Below are positions 16,614 to 24,822 of a DNA stretch of 64,000 nt, one piece after another. The notes under the pieces are model-generated. The model saw only the letters and a program-made list of their open reading frames with translations. It was not told the DNA's origin and ran no database searches. Each line of letters starts with the position of its first letter. The stretch's first letter is position 1. The stretch is from Dehalococcoidia bacterium UBA2160 (GTDB lineage Bacteria > Chloroflexota > Dehalococcoidia > Lucifugimonadales > UBA1123): assembly GCA_002328865.1 (NCBI GenBank), contig DCWO01000139.1, positions 28,188 through 92,187 of the forward strand. The letters run 5' to 3'. Position numbers and translations under genes: made by a program.

Positions 16614-16979
16614 ATGCCGGAGGGCCATTCGGTGGTGACGGAATACGCGGACGAACTGGTCCAAACCCCTCGGGCCCACCTAAGACTTGAACTCAAACAA
16701 GACGAAGACGGACTGTCGCTGGAGCATACTGGTCAGCTCCTCGCCAGATGTCACCTGAGCAGGGAGGGCATGGTGGCGGGAGGATTCTTGGCAAAAGCCC
16801 TTGGTGTGCCGATTCCTCCGATCGGAGAATCGGTGACCGCCCGGGTCTCGACAGGTGTGCTGTACCGTGCTCTGGGAATCTGTCAGTTGGACTTCGAAGA
16901 GGAATCTTCTTTCGTGCTCTTGGAGCGTCTGCTCGACGAAGCCGAGATGCAACGGGGCGCTCGAAGCGACGCCGAGTAG
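16614..16979 (+). CDS. Hypothetical protein ahead of the fatty acid module
   Basis: A 121-residue acidic protein with ATG at 16614 and a strong AGGAGGG seven bases upstream. I do not recognise the family. The centre contains a Gly- and Pro-rich segment (GGFLAKALGVPIPPIGESV) and then alternating hydrophobic residues that could be beta strands; the C-terminus is a charged helix. There is no signal peptide or membrane helix. It is divergent from the SelA-like gene and 82 bases before the hot-dog dehydratase genes, which have their own promoter, so co-regulation with them is uncertain. Confidence 0.65.
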   Translation: MPEGHSVVTEYADELVQTPRAHLRLELKQDEDGLSLEHTGQLLARCHLSREGMVAGGFLAKALGVPIPPIGESVTARVSTGVLYRALGICQLDFEEESSFVLLERLLDEAEMQRGARSDAE

Positions 16980-16988
16980 TCGTCTGCG

Positions 16989-17017
16989 TTGATTTGGCCT
17001 CCGGTTGGCTCTATAAT
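16989..17017 (+). promoter_or_regulatory. Strong promoter of the fatty acid synthesis module
   Basis: TTGATT (16989-16994) and TATAAT (17012-17017) are exactly 17 bases apart, close to the housekeeping consensus. Transcription would begin near 17024 and read the HadA-like, HadB-like, plsX, fabG and fabL-like genes. Confidence 0.8.
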
Positions 17018-17061
17018 CGTTGCGGATTTTGTGATGCACGCGAAGAGAGGTCGGAAGTTCT

Positions 17062-17484
17062 TTGCCTGTTGATTACGGTGCCCTCTCGCCCGGACAGACG
17101 ATTTCACGGCACACATACGTCGTGGACGACGCCATGGTCGATCGCTACGTGGACGCAGTTCAAGACGAATCGCACATGGCAACGGAGCGCGAACTGGCGC
17201 CTCCGATGTCAATCGCGGCTCTGAGTCTGACAGGCGTGGTTCAAGACCTCCAAATCCCTGGCGGGACGCTTCACGTCGGCCAGGAGTTTCAGTTTTCGGG
17301 AGCGGTTTCGGTCGGCGCCACGCTTGAGTGCGTGGCCACGTTGAAGACGAACTCCATCCGCGGCGGTTGGAGGTTCATGGTGGTGGACTCGGTGGTTACG
17401 GAAGGGGGAAACCGGCTGGTGATGACCGGAAAGAGCACCATTACGCTTCCCGAAGACCTCGCTGGCGGCGGGGCTGGAAAGTGA
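17062..17484 (+). CDS. HadA-like hot-dog dehydratase subunit
   Basis: A 140-residue MaoC/FAS1-type hot-dog protein from TTG at 17062. The N-terminal region YGALSPGQTISRHTYVVDDAMVDRYVDAV and the Pro-rich APPMSIAAL resemble the non-catalytic partner of two-subunit 3-hydroxyacyl dehydratases such as mycobacterial HadA. The D-x4-H catalytic motif of MaoC proteins is not present, whereas the next gene has it. The GTG of the next gene overlaps its TGA as GTGA, so the two are translationally coupled and probably form one heterodimer. Confidence 0.8.
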   Translation: MPVDYGALSPGQTISRHTYVVDDAMVDRYVDAVQDESHMATERELAPPMSIAALSLTGVVQDLQIPGGTLHVGQEFQFSGAVSVGATLECVATLKTNSIRGGWRFMVVDSVVTEGGNRLVMTGKSTITLPEDLAGGGAGK

Positions 17485-17885
17485 ATCAGGGCGATGCGCT
17501 CCCAAGCGTAGAGAAGTCCGTGACACAGGAGCGGGTCGAGCGCTATGCTGAAGCGTCCGGTGATTTCAACCCAATCCATGTTGATGACGAATTCGCCTCA
17601 CAGTCCCAGTTTGGCGGCAGAATCGCCCATGGGATGATGATCGCGGCGACCATCTCGGAGATGATGACCACCGCGTTCGGACGAGCCTGGCTCGAATCGG
17701 GCCGGATGAAGATCAGGTTCCGCGCGCCGGTGTTCCCGGGCGAGCAGATTCGGACCGGCGGCACGGTGAAATCGGTTCGAGAACGAGACGAAGGCGTTGA
17801 GATTGCGTGTGCCGTCCAAGTGACCAAGGACAATGGCGAAACCGCCATCAGTGGAGACGCCGTCGTTACCGTGGAGGCCGGATAA
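17481..17885 (+). CDS. HadB-like MaoC dehydratase, catalytic subunit
   Basis: A 134-residue MaoC-family hot-dog enzyme. It carries the catalytic dyad Asp28 and His33 in GDFNPIHVDDEFA, then FGGRIAHGMMIA, the typical hydratase signature. In a fatty acid synthesis setting it would dehydrate 3-hydroxyacyl-ACP to trans-2-enoyl-ACP together with the preceding subunit, as HadAB does in mycobacteria. The start is GTG at 17481, overlapping the previous stop by 4 bases; the frame is open further upstream, but that part is a shadow of the first subunit. plsX follows after 59 bases. Confidence 0.88.
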   Translation: MNQGDALPSVEKSVTQERVERYAEASGDFNPIHVDDEFASQSQFGGRIAHGMMIAATISEMMTTAFGRAWLESGRMKIRFRAPVFPGEQIRTGGTVKSVRERDEGVEIACAVQVTKDNGETAISGDAVVTVEAG

Positions 17886-17944
17886 ACCGTCATGCGAGTG
17901 GATTGTTTTCAAGGGGCTGGGTTTGAAGACGAGGAGGGAACGTT

Positions 17945-18964
17945 TTGACCGCTGAACAGAATCTTGTCAGGATCGCCGTGGATGCCATGGGCGGCGACAA
18001 CGCGCCTGCCGAGATCGTCAAAGGAGCGGTTGAGTTTGCCAGGACCGGAAGCGCCCAGATCATGCTGGTCGGAGACGAAGACGCATTAAACTCGGAACTA
18101 ACCGGGCTCGACACCGACGGCCTGCCCGTCGCCGTCGTCCCGTCGGAAGGCGTCATCAGAGAAGGTGAGCCGCCGGCGTTGGCGTTGCGGCAGAAACCCA
18201 AAGCCTCCATAGTCGTCTCGACCGCGATGGTAAAACGGGAGCAGGCCGACGCAAGCGTTACCATGGGGTCCACCGGGGCGGCCATGGCGGCTGCGGCGGT
18301 TGTGCTTGGAATGACGAAAGGCGTGGAGCGTCCGGCGCTGGGGGGACCAATCCTCGGCACGGCGCCGAGAACCGTGATATTGGACGTTGGAACCAATGTA
18401 GATTGCAGGCCTCAACAGCTCGTCAGTTTCGCGGTGATCGGAGATGTCTTCGCCCGCCACTTTTGGAACATCGAAAAACCGCGCGTCGCCCTCCTGAGCG
18501 TTGGCGCCGAGGTCGGGAAAGGCAACCGGCAAGTTCGCGAGACAACTGAGTTATTGGAAAAGAGCGGCCTGAATTTCGTGGGCAACGTGGAAGCTCACGA
18601 GCTGGCCAAAGGAGCGGTCGACGTCGCCGTATGCGATGGATTCGTCGGCAACATCGTCATGAAGCTTACGGAGGGAATCGGGGATGCGATGGACGCGCGT
18701 CTCCGAGATCTGCTCGACGGCGCGCTGCCGCCTGAAGAGGTCAACCGCGTGACCGCTGGTTTCCACGAACTGACAAATGTGGTCGAGATGACCGGCGGAG
18801 GGCCGTTGTTCGGCGTGAACGGCGTAACCGTGGTCGGGCACGGCTCGGCGAAAGCCACCGCAGTGTATCGCGCCATCGGAGTGGCTAAGATCGCAGTCGA
18901 AACTGGGTACGTCCCTCAGATCAACCGAGACCTAGAGGCAGTCCACGCCAAACTCGATGCATAA
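17945..18964 (+). CDS. plsX: Phosphate acyltransferase PlsX
   Basis: A 339-residue soluble enzyme that turns acyl-ACP plus phosphate into acyl-phosphate for phospholipid synthesis. The signatures IAVDAMGGDNAP (start), AVVPSEGVI, ADASVTMGSTGAAMAAA, ILDVGTNVDCRPQQL, and ALLSVGAEVGKGN with VCDGFVGNIVMKLTEG are all present. TTG at 17945 follows a GAGGAGGG site. It sits between the dehydratase and the fabG genes, linking chain synthesis to phospholipid supply. Confidence 0.97.
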   Translation: MTAEQNLVRIAVDAMGGDNAPAEIVKGAVEFARTGSAQIMLVGDEDALNSELTGLDTDGLPVAVVPSEGVIREGEPPALALRQKPKASIVVSTAMVKREQADASVTMGSTGAAMAAAAVVLGMTKGVERPALGGPILGTAPRTVILDVGTNVDCRPQQLVSFAVIGDVFARHFWNIEKPRVALLSVGAEVGKGNRQVRETTELLEKSGLNFVGNVEAHELAKGAVDVAVCDGFVGNIVMKLTEGIGDAMDARLRDLLDGALPPEEVNRVTAGFHELTNVVEMTGGGPLFGVNGVTVVGHGSAKATAVYRAIGVAKIAVETGYVPQINRDLEAVHAKLDA

Positions 18965-19011
18965 TCTGGACACACGGACGAAATGACGATAGATCCGCGT
19001 CAGGAGGAGTC

Positions 19012-19764
19012 TTGGTCAAGTCCGACATTGAAGGCAAATTCGCACTCGTAACCGGCGCTTCGAAAGGCATCGGCAGAGCTATCGCCCTGAGGTTGGCCGA
19101 TGAAGGCGTCAACGTTGCGGTCAACTACAATCGGTCCGAGGACGCCGCCCACAAGGTGGTGGCCGATCTGGAGGCCGTGGGCGTCAAATCGTTCGCGGTC
19201 CACGGGGACGTCAGTCAAGTCGATCAAGTTCAAGCCATGGTTTCCAGTGTGCAAGACGCGTGGGGCAGAATCGACATCCTCGTAAACAACGCGGGCATCA
19301 TAAGCGACGGACTGCTCGTGCGTATGTCCGACACTGCTTGGGATGACGTCATGGGGACCAACCTGAACGGCACATTCCATTGCACCCGCGCAGTGTTGCG
19401 TCAGATGATCCGCCAACGCTGGGGACGGATCATCAACATCGGATCGGTCGTAGGAATCAGAGGGAATATCGGACAGGTCAACTACTCTGCATCCAAGGCG
19501 GCGATCATCGGCTTCACCAAAGCGCTGGCTAAGGAAGTGGCGACCCGAAACATCACGGTCAACACCGTGACACCCGGATACATCAGCACCGACACCGTGG
19601 ACGTGCTTCCCCAAGAAACCAAAGACCGCATCATGACGTGGATACCGCAGGGACACTTCGGAGAAGTGGACGACGTGGCGCACTTGGTCGCCTACATCGC
19701 CAGCGAGCGAGCAAAATACCTGACCGGCCAGATCGTCAGCATCGACGGCGGGATGGCCATCTAG
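19012..19764 (+). CDS. fabG: 3-oxoacyl-ACP reductase FabG
   Basis: A 250-residue short-chain dehydrogenase that reduces 3-oxoacyl-ACP with NADPH. It shows the cofactor motif TGASKGIGRA, NNAG (ILVNNAGIISDGLL), the catalytic Ser in INIGSVVGIRGN, and Tyr/Lys in NYSASKAAIIGFTKALAKE. The C-terminus ends in IDGGMAI. FabG is preferred over a generic SDR because of the gene neighbourhood and the overall match. The start is TTG at 19012 after AGGAGGAG. The next gene begins 10 bases on. Confidence 0.92.
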   Translation: MVKSDIEGKFALVTGASKGIGRAIALRLADEGVNVAVNYNRSEDAAHKVVADLEAVGVKSFAVHGDVSQVDQVQAMVSSVQDAWGRIDILVNNAGIISDGLLVRMSDTAWDDVMGTNLNGTFHCTRAVLRQMIRQRWGRIINIGSVVGIRGNIGQVNYSASKAAIIGFTKALAKEVATRNITVNTVTPGYISTDTVDVLPQETKDRIMTWIPQGHFGEVDDVAHLVAYIASERAKYLTGQIVSIDGGMAI

Positions 19765-19774
19765 GCGGCTGCAA

Positions 19775-20524
19775 GTGTCATTCGAAGGTAAGGTTGTGCT
19801 GGTTACGGGCGCCTCCAGGGGCATCGGGCGTGCGGTGGCGCTGGAGTTCGCGCGCCGTGGCGCCGACATCGCCTTCAACTATCTGCGAAACCACAGAGCC
19901 GCCTCCGCAACCCAGGCAGACATCGAAGCCCTTGGCGTTCGATGTCTGAAACTCAGAGCCCACTTGGGAGACGCTGAGAAGATCCGCGACCTGTTCGCAC
20001 GCGTGGAGCAGGAATTCGGCCGGCTCGATATCCTGGTGAACAACGCCGCCACCGGCGTCCAGCGCACAGCCTCCGAACTGGAGGAGAAGCACTGGGACTG
20101 GACCATGGGGGTGAACGCCAAGGCGCCCTGGCTGTGTTCCGTGGAAGCTGCTCGCTTGATGCGTGACGGCGGCCACATCGTAAATCTCACCAGCGAAGGG
20201 TCTCGGCGCGTGCTGCCGTATTACTTTTCCGTCGGCACGTCGAAAGCGGCGCTTGAAGCGATCACGAGGTACCTGGCGATCGAATTGGCCGCGAAAAACA
20301 TCTCGGTCAACGCGGTGTCGGGAGGCTACATCGAGACGGGCGCACTTGACCACTTTCCGACGAAGGAACAGATGCTCGAGGCGGGCCGGGACACCCCGGT
20401 CGGCCGAATGGTTACCGTCGAGGACATCGCCGGAGTCGTCGCATTCCTTTGCACCCCCGGGGCAAACATGATTCGCGGCCAGGTGATTCTCGTCGATGGG
20501 GGCGTGACGCTGAAGGCCGAATAG
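19775..20524 (+). CDS. fabL: FabL-like enoyl-ACP reductase (SDR)
   Basis: A 249-residue SDR that I assign to the FabL type, the enoyl-ACP reductase III first known from Bacillus, which performs the last step of each elongation cycle. The diagnostic region is YYFSVGTSKAALEAITRYLA, then VNAVSGGYIETGALDHFP and MIRGQVILVDGG, which are close to FabL rather than to FabG. The N-terminus has TGASRGIGRA. GTG at 19775 is the start. It is the last gene of the module and is followed by a perfect hairpin. An alternative is a FabG paralogue, but the FabL motifs argue against that. Confidence 0.82.
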   Translation: MSFEGKVVLVTGASRGIGRAVALEFARRGADIAFNYLRNHRAASATQADIEALGVRCLKLRAHLGDAEKIRDLFARVEQEFGRLDILVNNAATGVQRTASELEEKHWDWTMGVNAKAPWLCSVEAARLMRDGGHIVNLTSEGSRRVLPYYFSVGTSKAALEAITRYLAIELAAKNISVNAVSGGYIETGALDHFPTKEQMLEAGRDTPVGRMVTVEDIAGVVAFLCTPGANMIRGQVILVDGGVTLKAE

Positions 20525-20536
20525 GGCGCCGAGGTA

Positions 20537-20561
20537 GGCTCGGTCCAATAAAGACCGAGCC
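20537..20561. terminator. Hairpin between fabL-like gene and ygfZ-like gene
   Basis: GGCTCGGTC (20537-20545) pairs perfectly with GACCGAGCC (20553-20561) around CAATAAA. It lies 12 bases after the fabL-like stop, between convergent genes, and may stop transcription from both sides although no U-tract follows. Confidence 0.6.
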
Positions 20562-20641
20562 ACCAGTCACCGAGTGTCGCCGATGCACCGGCGGTTTGCG
20601 GCCAAGTGCAAAAACCTACATCAGACCTGATCTTCCGAACA

Positions 20642-21634
20642 TCACGTTATGACCACATCGACCTGGTCATCGGCGACCAGGGTCGTTCCGGGCTCGGAAT
20701 GAGATTTCCGAACCAACGCCAGCGCGATGCGGCGGTCAGATCCGTCTTCGTTGAAGCTCGACGTGACAACGCCAACGCTTCGCTCGCTCGACGCCAGAGA
20801 GGCGCCAACGGGGATGGTTGCGTCAGAGTCCCACGTGAGTGACACGAGGCGCCGCTGCACTTTGTCATAGGCGTTCAGCCGGGCGACGACCTCCTGACCG
20901 ATGTAGCAGCCCTTGTTGAAGCTGACGTGTTCGAGCAGCCCAGCCTCCAGCGGATTGTACTCCTCGGTCAACTCGGCGCCAAATGTCGGGATGAGGTTTT
21001 CGATCCGCAGCAGTTCCGCCGCCGCAGGATCGACGGTCGAGACGCCGATGGCGGCGAAGCGTTCGCGAACCTCAGCCTCGGTTGTGCGGCCCGTGACTAT
21101 GTCGTAAGCACTCACTCCCAAAGAATCTGTTCGGACCACGGTCACGCCGTCCAAGGTTTGGCAGACGCCATTGTTGAACAAGTCCCAATTGCCGCAGTCC
21201 ATGGCCAACGCCGCGTCGACAGCGCTGGCCGACTTCGGACCGACGACGCTGATGGTTGCGGTCTCTTCGGTGATGTCCTGAACTTCGACGTCTTCCGTAA
21301 ACGTGTAGAAGTCGATCCACTCGGCCACCTTGTGCTGGTTGCCGCGCCCTGTGAGCACGAGTAGATGATCTCCGCGGTGCAGGACGGTCAGTAAATCGAT
21401 CACGCGGCCCTTGTTGGTTGTGAGCACGGTTCCCGCGCCGAGTCCAACAGTCAAGCCACGGAGGTCGTTGGTGGAGAGTCGATCCAACAGATCGATCGCG
21501 TCGTCTCCGGTGATCTTGAGTCGGCCTACGGCGGACCTATCGACGAGCGCGGTTTGTTCGGTTAGAACCCGGAACTGCGTTGAAAGGACATCGTCAACAT
21601 CGCGCGAGATCGGAACTGCTTTGGGGGACGCCAT
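20642..21634 (-). CDS. ygfZ: YgfZ/GcvT-type folate-binding Fe-S maintenance protein
   Basis: A 330-residue relative of the glycine cleavage T protein. The YgfZ signature K-G-C-Y-x-G-Q-E is present as NKGCYIGQEVVARL, with its essential cysteine. YgfZ proteins bind tetrahydrofolate and help build or repair particular iron-sulfur enzymes. The C-terminal barrel (about 250-330) is present. ATG at 21634 has AGGAGG upstream. It follows the IscA/ErpA-like gene on the same strand, a functional match. Confidence 0.9.
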   Translation of the reverse strand: MASPKAVPISRDVDDVLSTQFRVLTEQTALVDRSAVGRLKITGDDAIDLLDRLSTNDLRGLTVGLGAGTVLTTNKGRVIDLLTVLHRGDHLLVLTGRGNQHKVAEWIDFYTFTEDVEVQDITEETATISVVGPKSASAVDAALAMDCGNWDLFNNGVCQTLDGVTVVRTDSLGVSAYDIVTGRTTEAEVRERFAAIGVSTVDPAAAELLRIENLIPTFGAELTEEYNPLEAGLLEHVSFNKGCYIGQEVVARLNAYDKVQRRLVSLTWDSDATIPVGASLASSERSVGVVTSSFNEDGSDRRIALALVRKSHSEPGTTLVADDQVDVVIT

Positions 21635-21720
21635 CGTCGCCTCCTGTCAGAACGCAAAGCGCCGCGACGTCATGCGCGGCATTGCGTTGAAGCACTGGGT
21701 TCTGGATGTTGCGGTCCGGG

Positions 21721-22071
21721 CTAGACGCTAAACGACGTGCCGCATCCGCAGGTTGTCTTGGCGTTGGGGTTGTTGAAAACGAACCCTTTGCCGTTGAGCC
21801 CGCCCGAGTACTCCAGCGTGGTGCCGGCAAGGAACACGTACGATTTGCGGTCCACGAAGAGTTTCACGCCATGGTCTTCAATGACCTTGTCGTTCTCACT
21901 AGGCTCGGCGGCCAGATCCAGCACATAGGTGAGGCCGGAGCAACCGCCGCCTTTGACGCCGACCCTCAGGTGTGCGTCCGGGTCGCCGGCTTGTTGGGCG
22001 AACACGCGGACGTGATCCGCTGCCTGTTCCGAGATGCTGATGGTTAACGGTTCGGGCTTTACTCTTGCCAT
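21721..22071 (-). CDS. erpA: A-type iron-sulfur carrier (IscA/ErpA/HesB family)
   Basis: A 116-residue A-type carrier that delivers Fe-S clusters to client enzymes. The three cluster cysteines are in GGGCSGLTY and near the end in TTCGCGTSFSV. ATG at 22071 gives the normal family length; the frame opens 16 codons earlier without support. IscA, ErpA and SufA cannot be separated by sequence alone, so the symbol is provisional. It is 86 bases upstream of the ygfZ-like gene in the same direction, forming a small Fe-S unit. Confidence 0.9.
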   Translation of the reverse strand: MARVKPEPLTISISEQAADHVRVFAQQAGDPDAHLRVGVKGGGCSGLTYVLDLAAEPSENDKVIEDHGVKLFVDRKSYVFLAGTTLEYSGGLNGKGFVFNNPNAKTTCGCGTSFSV

Positions 22072-22392
22072 TACACTCAACCGTCCTTGAAATTGAGGGA
22101 CCGTTCGGAACGTCCCCAATTCATTCTACAGAATGTGTCAACCTTCTGCGCTCTGAAACAGAGTCCTGACGCGAACTGACATGCCGAGACTGATTTCGTG
22201 CTTGGACCGCATCGGATTGCCCAGGTTCGCTACACCAGCGGCTGTGATAGCCTGAGTTGATGCGACACTGGACGGACTTGGGAAGTCGTGCATGTTTGTC
22301 AACGTACACAGGCAAGGCTGAAGGGCGGCGCCACTTTGGCCCACGCGCCTCGGTAATGACGTGAACCGAGCTCGGTGGCTTGGCCGCATGCC
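22072..22392. other. Intergenic stretch upstream of the Fe-S carrier gene
   Basis: This holds short minus-strand frames without ribosome sites and no motif I recognise. It should contain the end of the zinc ribbon transcript and the leader of the Fe-S unit, but I saw no clear promoter pair or hairpin. Confidence 0.35.
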
Positions 22393-22578
22393 CTACGCGG
22401 CGCTTTTCTTGCGGCCGGGTTTCATCTTGCCCTTCTTGATCTTGATATTGAGCGAGAACGCTGGCTGCGTATCGCGCATGTGTCCGCACTGCAAGCATTC
22501 TTCGTAACGGCCATAGTGATCGGCACGCTCGTGCACGTCGCCGTTGCATCTTGGGCATGCCCGAAAGAGCAATGTCAT
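22393..22578 (-). CDS. Small zinc ribbon protein
   Basis: A 61-residue protein from ATG at 22578, with AAAGGTGG upstream. It has two CxxC knuckles, CPRC at the N-terminus and CLQC about 20 residues later, spaced as in a zinc ribbon, and a very basic tail (KIKKGKMKPGRKKSAA) that could bind nucleic acid. It may be a small transcription- or translation-associated factor. No partner is evident. It is too short for fold assignment beyond the ribbon. Confidence 0.7.
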   Translation of the reverse strand: MTLLFRACPRCNGDVHERADHYGRYEECLQCGHMRDTQPAFSLNIKIKKGKMKPGRKKSAA

Positions 22579-23101
22579 GATTGCTTCCACCTTTCATCCT
22601 GCGATAGAGAAGTGATCATTGGCTTGGCGCCAACCGCCTGCCGCCGGGGCCATGTATCTCGTATCCGAACACTGCTAGGTCGCGCACCGTAGATTGATGC
22701 AGTTCGCGCAGTTCAGCATTCCATGGACTGGTCGTGGCACAAGGCAGTGGTCAGGTGTTGTGATCGCAAGTAAGGTATCATGCTATATGCGGTTTGTCAA
22801 CTTTGCAATGCTTTTTGTGCATAAAAGAAGATAGGTACAGATCAGGGCTATATCGAGTGCGTCCGACGCATTGATGAGGATATCCCCGGATACGATTGAC
22901 TCAACATGGGCGTGCAAAATATACTCTGTGGAAGAGTATTCGATGCTCGTCCTGTCTACATCCGTCGAACGGTGGGGGAGACCGACATCTCCCGTGGCGA
23001 GTTCGTTTACGATTTCGTCACCGCCAAAACAGATCATGCTGATGGGATGCCCCCCACGGGGCCGGCCGATCTGAACCCGCGTGGTGTAGACCGAGGTTAT
23101 T
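22579..23101. other. Divergent intergenic region, possible promoter
   Basis: No convincing gene; a 112-codon minus frame that covers most of it lacks a ribosome site and overlaps the SDR start. On the minus strand TTGACA (22800-22795) and TACCTT (22777-22772) are 17 bases apart and could drive the zinc ribbon gene. The region is AT-richer than its surroundings near 22780-22830. Confidence 0.4.
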
Positions 23102-23920
23102 GTGGTCGATTTCGATGGCAAAGTGGTGATAATTACCGGCGGCGCGCTCGGAATGGGGCGGGCTGCCGCTCACGAGTTCGCCAAGAGCGGCGCCGCGGTT
23201 GTCGTCGCCGATATTGACGACGAAGCCGGTGAGCGCAACGTTCGACGCATGCACGACGAGAGCCAGAACGGTCTCTTCGTGCGCGCCGACGTCAGCGACG
23301 CTTGCGATTGCAGGGGCGTGGTCGAAGCGGCCGTCGCAGCCTTCGGCGGCGTGGACATCCTGTTCAACAACGCTGGGATCCAGCCGCCCGACTCCTACCT
23401 GAACGTTGAAGACACTTCAGAGGAGACATGGGACCGGATCACCGGCGTAAATCTCAAAGCCCATTTCTTGATGTCCAAGTACACGATCCCCGAGATGCGA
23501 AAACGCGGCGGAGGCGTGATAATCAACAACGCCAGCGTCCAGGGCTTGCAGTCGCAGCCGCTGGTGCCGGCTTACGCGGCCAGCAAAGGCGGCGTGCTGT
23601 CGCTGACTCGCCAGATGGCGCTGGATTACGCTTCCGAAGGCATTCGCGTCGTGGCCATCTGTCCGGGAACCATCGACACTGAGATGGTGAGGACAGTCGC
23701 GGCCCAGGAGGGGGGCGACATCGCCCAAACGCTCGCGCGGTACGGCGCCGGCCATCCGATTGGCAGGATAGGGCAGGGCGGCGACATTGCGGCGCTCGTG
23801 CTGTTTTTGGCCAGCGACGCCGCATCCTTTATGACCGGGACCCACGTGGTCATCGACGGCGGCTTGATGGCCATGGGAGCATGGGCGGGCGGCGCCGGCG
23901 CGGCGACCGAAGACGATTGA
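23102..23920 (+). CDS. SDR family NAD(P)-dependent oxidoreductase
   Basis: A 272-residue classical short-chain dehydrogenase. It shows VVIITGGALGMGRAAA for the cofactor, Asp in VVVADIDDE (which favours NAD), NNAGI, Ser in NNASVQG, and Tyr-Lys in YAASKGGVLSLTRQMA. The C-terminal 20 residues are rich in Gly and Ala and variable. The substrate is unknown; similar enzymes oxidise secondary alcohols. GTG at 23102 is the start. It is followed by an SMP-30 protein, a combination seen in sugar-acid or lactone catabolism. Confidence 0.9.
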   Translation: MVDFDGKVVIITGGALGMGRAAAHEFAKSGAAVVVADIDDEAGERNVRRMHDESQNGLFVRADVSDACDCRGVVEAAVAAFGGVDILFNNAGIQPPDSYLNVEDTSEETWDRITGVNLKAHFLMSKYTIPEMRKRGGGVIINNASVQGLQSQPLVPAYAASKGGVLSLTRQMALDYASEGIRVVAICPGTIDTEMVRTVAAQEGGDIAQTLARYGAGHPIGRIGQGGDIAALVLFLASDAASFMTGTHVVIDGGLMAMGAWAGGAGAATEDD

Positions 23921-23961
23921 TCCGGTGGCCACACTTTTGAATGCTCTTTGGAGACGTGTCC

Positions 23962-24822
23962 ATGACAATTTTGACCAACGGGAACGACGTCTCGGTGCTC
24001 GTGGACGGGTTGGATCACCCCGAAGGCGTCGCGTGGGGCCAGGATGGATTCGCATACGCGGGCGGCGAGGCGGGACAGATCTACCGGATCGACATCGAGC
24101 TCGGCCAGGCGGTTCAATTCGCTCAAGCGCCCAACGGGTTCATACTCGGCATGGCGATCGATGCCGACAACAACATTTACGCATGCGACACTGGCAGCCA
24201 CAGCGTGCTCCGAATAACCCAGGGTGGCGCGGTTTCCACGTACTCCCGAGGCGCGTCCGACGCGCCTTTCCACTTCCCTAACTATCCGGCATTCGACAGC
24301 CAAGGCAACCTGTTCGTCGCGTCGTCTGGCGATTGGAACGCGAGCAACGGTAGAGTTTTCAAGGTAAGGGCCGGAGGCGAAGCCGAAATTTGGAGCGATG
24401 AGTTGGCGGATTTTCCGAACGGCCTTTGCATGGGTCCGGACGAGAACCATCTGTACGTCGCCATGAGCTTGAATCCGCCCAGGGTGATTCGGATCAACAT
24501 CCAAGGCGATGGCGGCCCCGGAGAAATCGAAACTGTAGCCAATCTCCCACAGACAGTCCCGGACGGTCTGGCATTCGATACCAACGGGAACTTGTACATC
24601 TCTTGCTACCGACCCGATCGGATCTACCGGTTGTCGCCGACCGGGAATCTCGAGGTGTTGGCCGAAGACTACGAAGGCACCCTGATCGCCGCCCCAACCA
24701 ACATCGCGTTTTGCGGACCAGATAGAGACATCCTGGTGTCGGCAAACCTGGGACGCTGGCACCTCACTCGATACGAAGCGGGCGTCAGAGGGATGCGTCT
24801 ACACCATCCCCGAGTGGGTTGA
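23962..24822 (+). CDS. SMP-30/gluconolactonase-family protein
   Basis: A 286-residue beta-propeller of the SMP-30/gluconolactonase/LRE family, calcium-dependent lactonases or esterases. The repeated pattern GLDHPEGVAWGQDGFAYAGG, MAIDADNNIYACD, PAFDSQGNLFVASSG, PNGLCMGPDENHLYVA and DGLAFDTNGNLYIS marks the blades with metal-binding Glu, Asn and Asp. ATG at 23962 has GGAG upstream; the frame opens seven codons earlier. No signal peptide is seen, so it acts in the cytoplasm. It probably works with the preceding SDR. Confidence 0.87.
   Translation: MTILTNGNDVSVLVDGLDHPEGVAWGQDGFAYAGGEAGQIYRIDIELGQAVQFAQAPNGFILGMAIDADNNIYACDTGSHSVLRITQGGAVSTYSRGASDAPFHFPNYPAFDSQGNLFVASSGDWNASNGRVFKVRAGGEAEIWSDELADFPNGLCMGPDENHLYVAMSLNPPRVIRINIQGDGGPGEIETVANLPQTVPDGLAFDTNGNLYISCYRPDRIYRLSPTGNLEVLAEDYEGTLIAAPTNIAFCGPDRDILVSANLGRWHLTRYEAGVRGMRLHHPRVG

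Noticed and set aside
22783..23121. Minus-strand frame of 112 codons upstream of the SDR gene
   Set aside because: It overlaps the SDR start, lacks a ribosome site and has no recognisable features.
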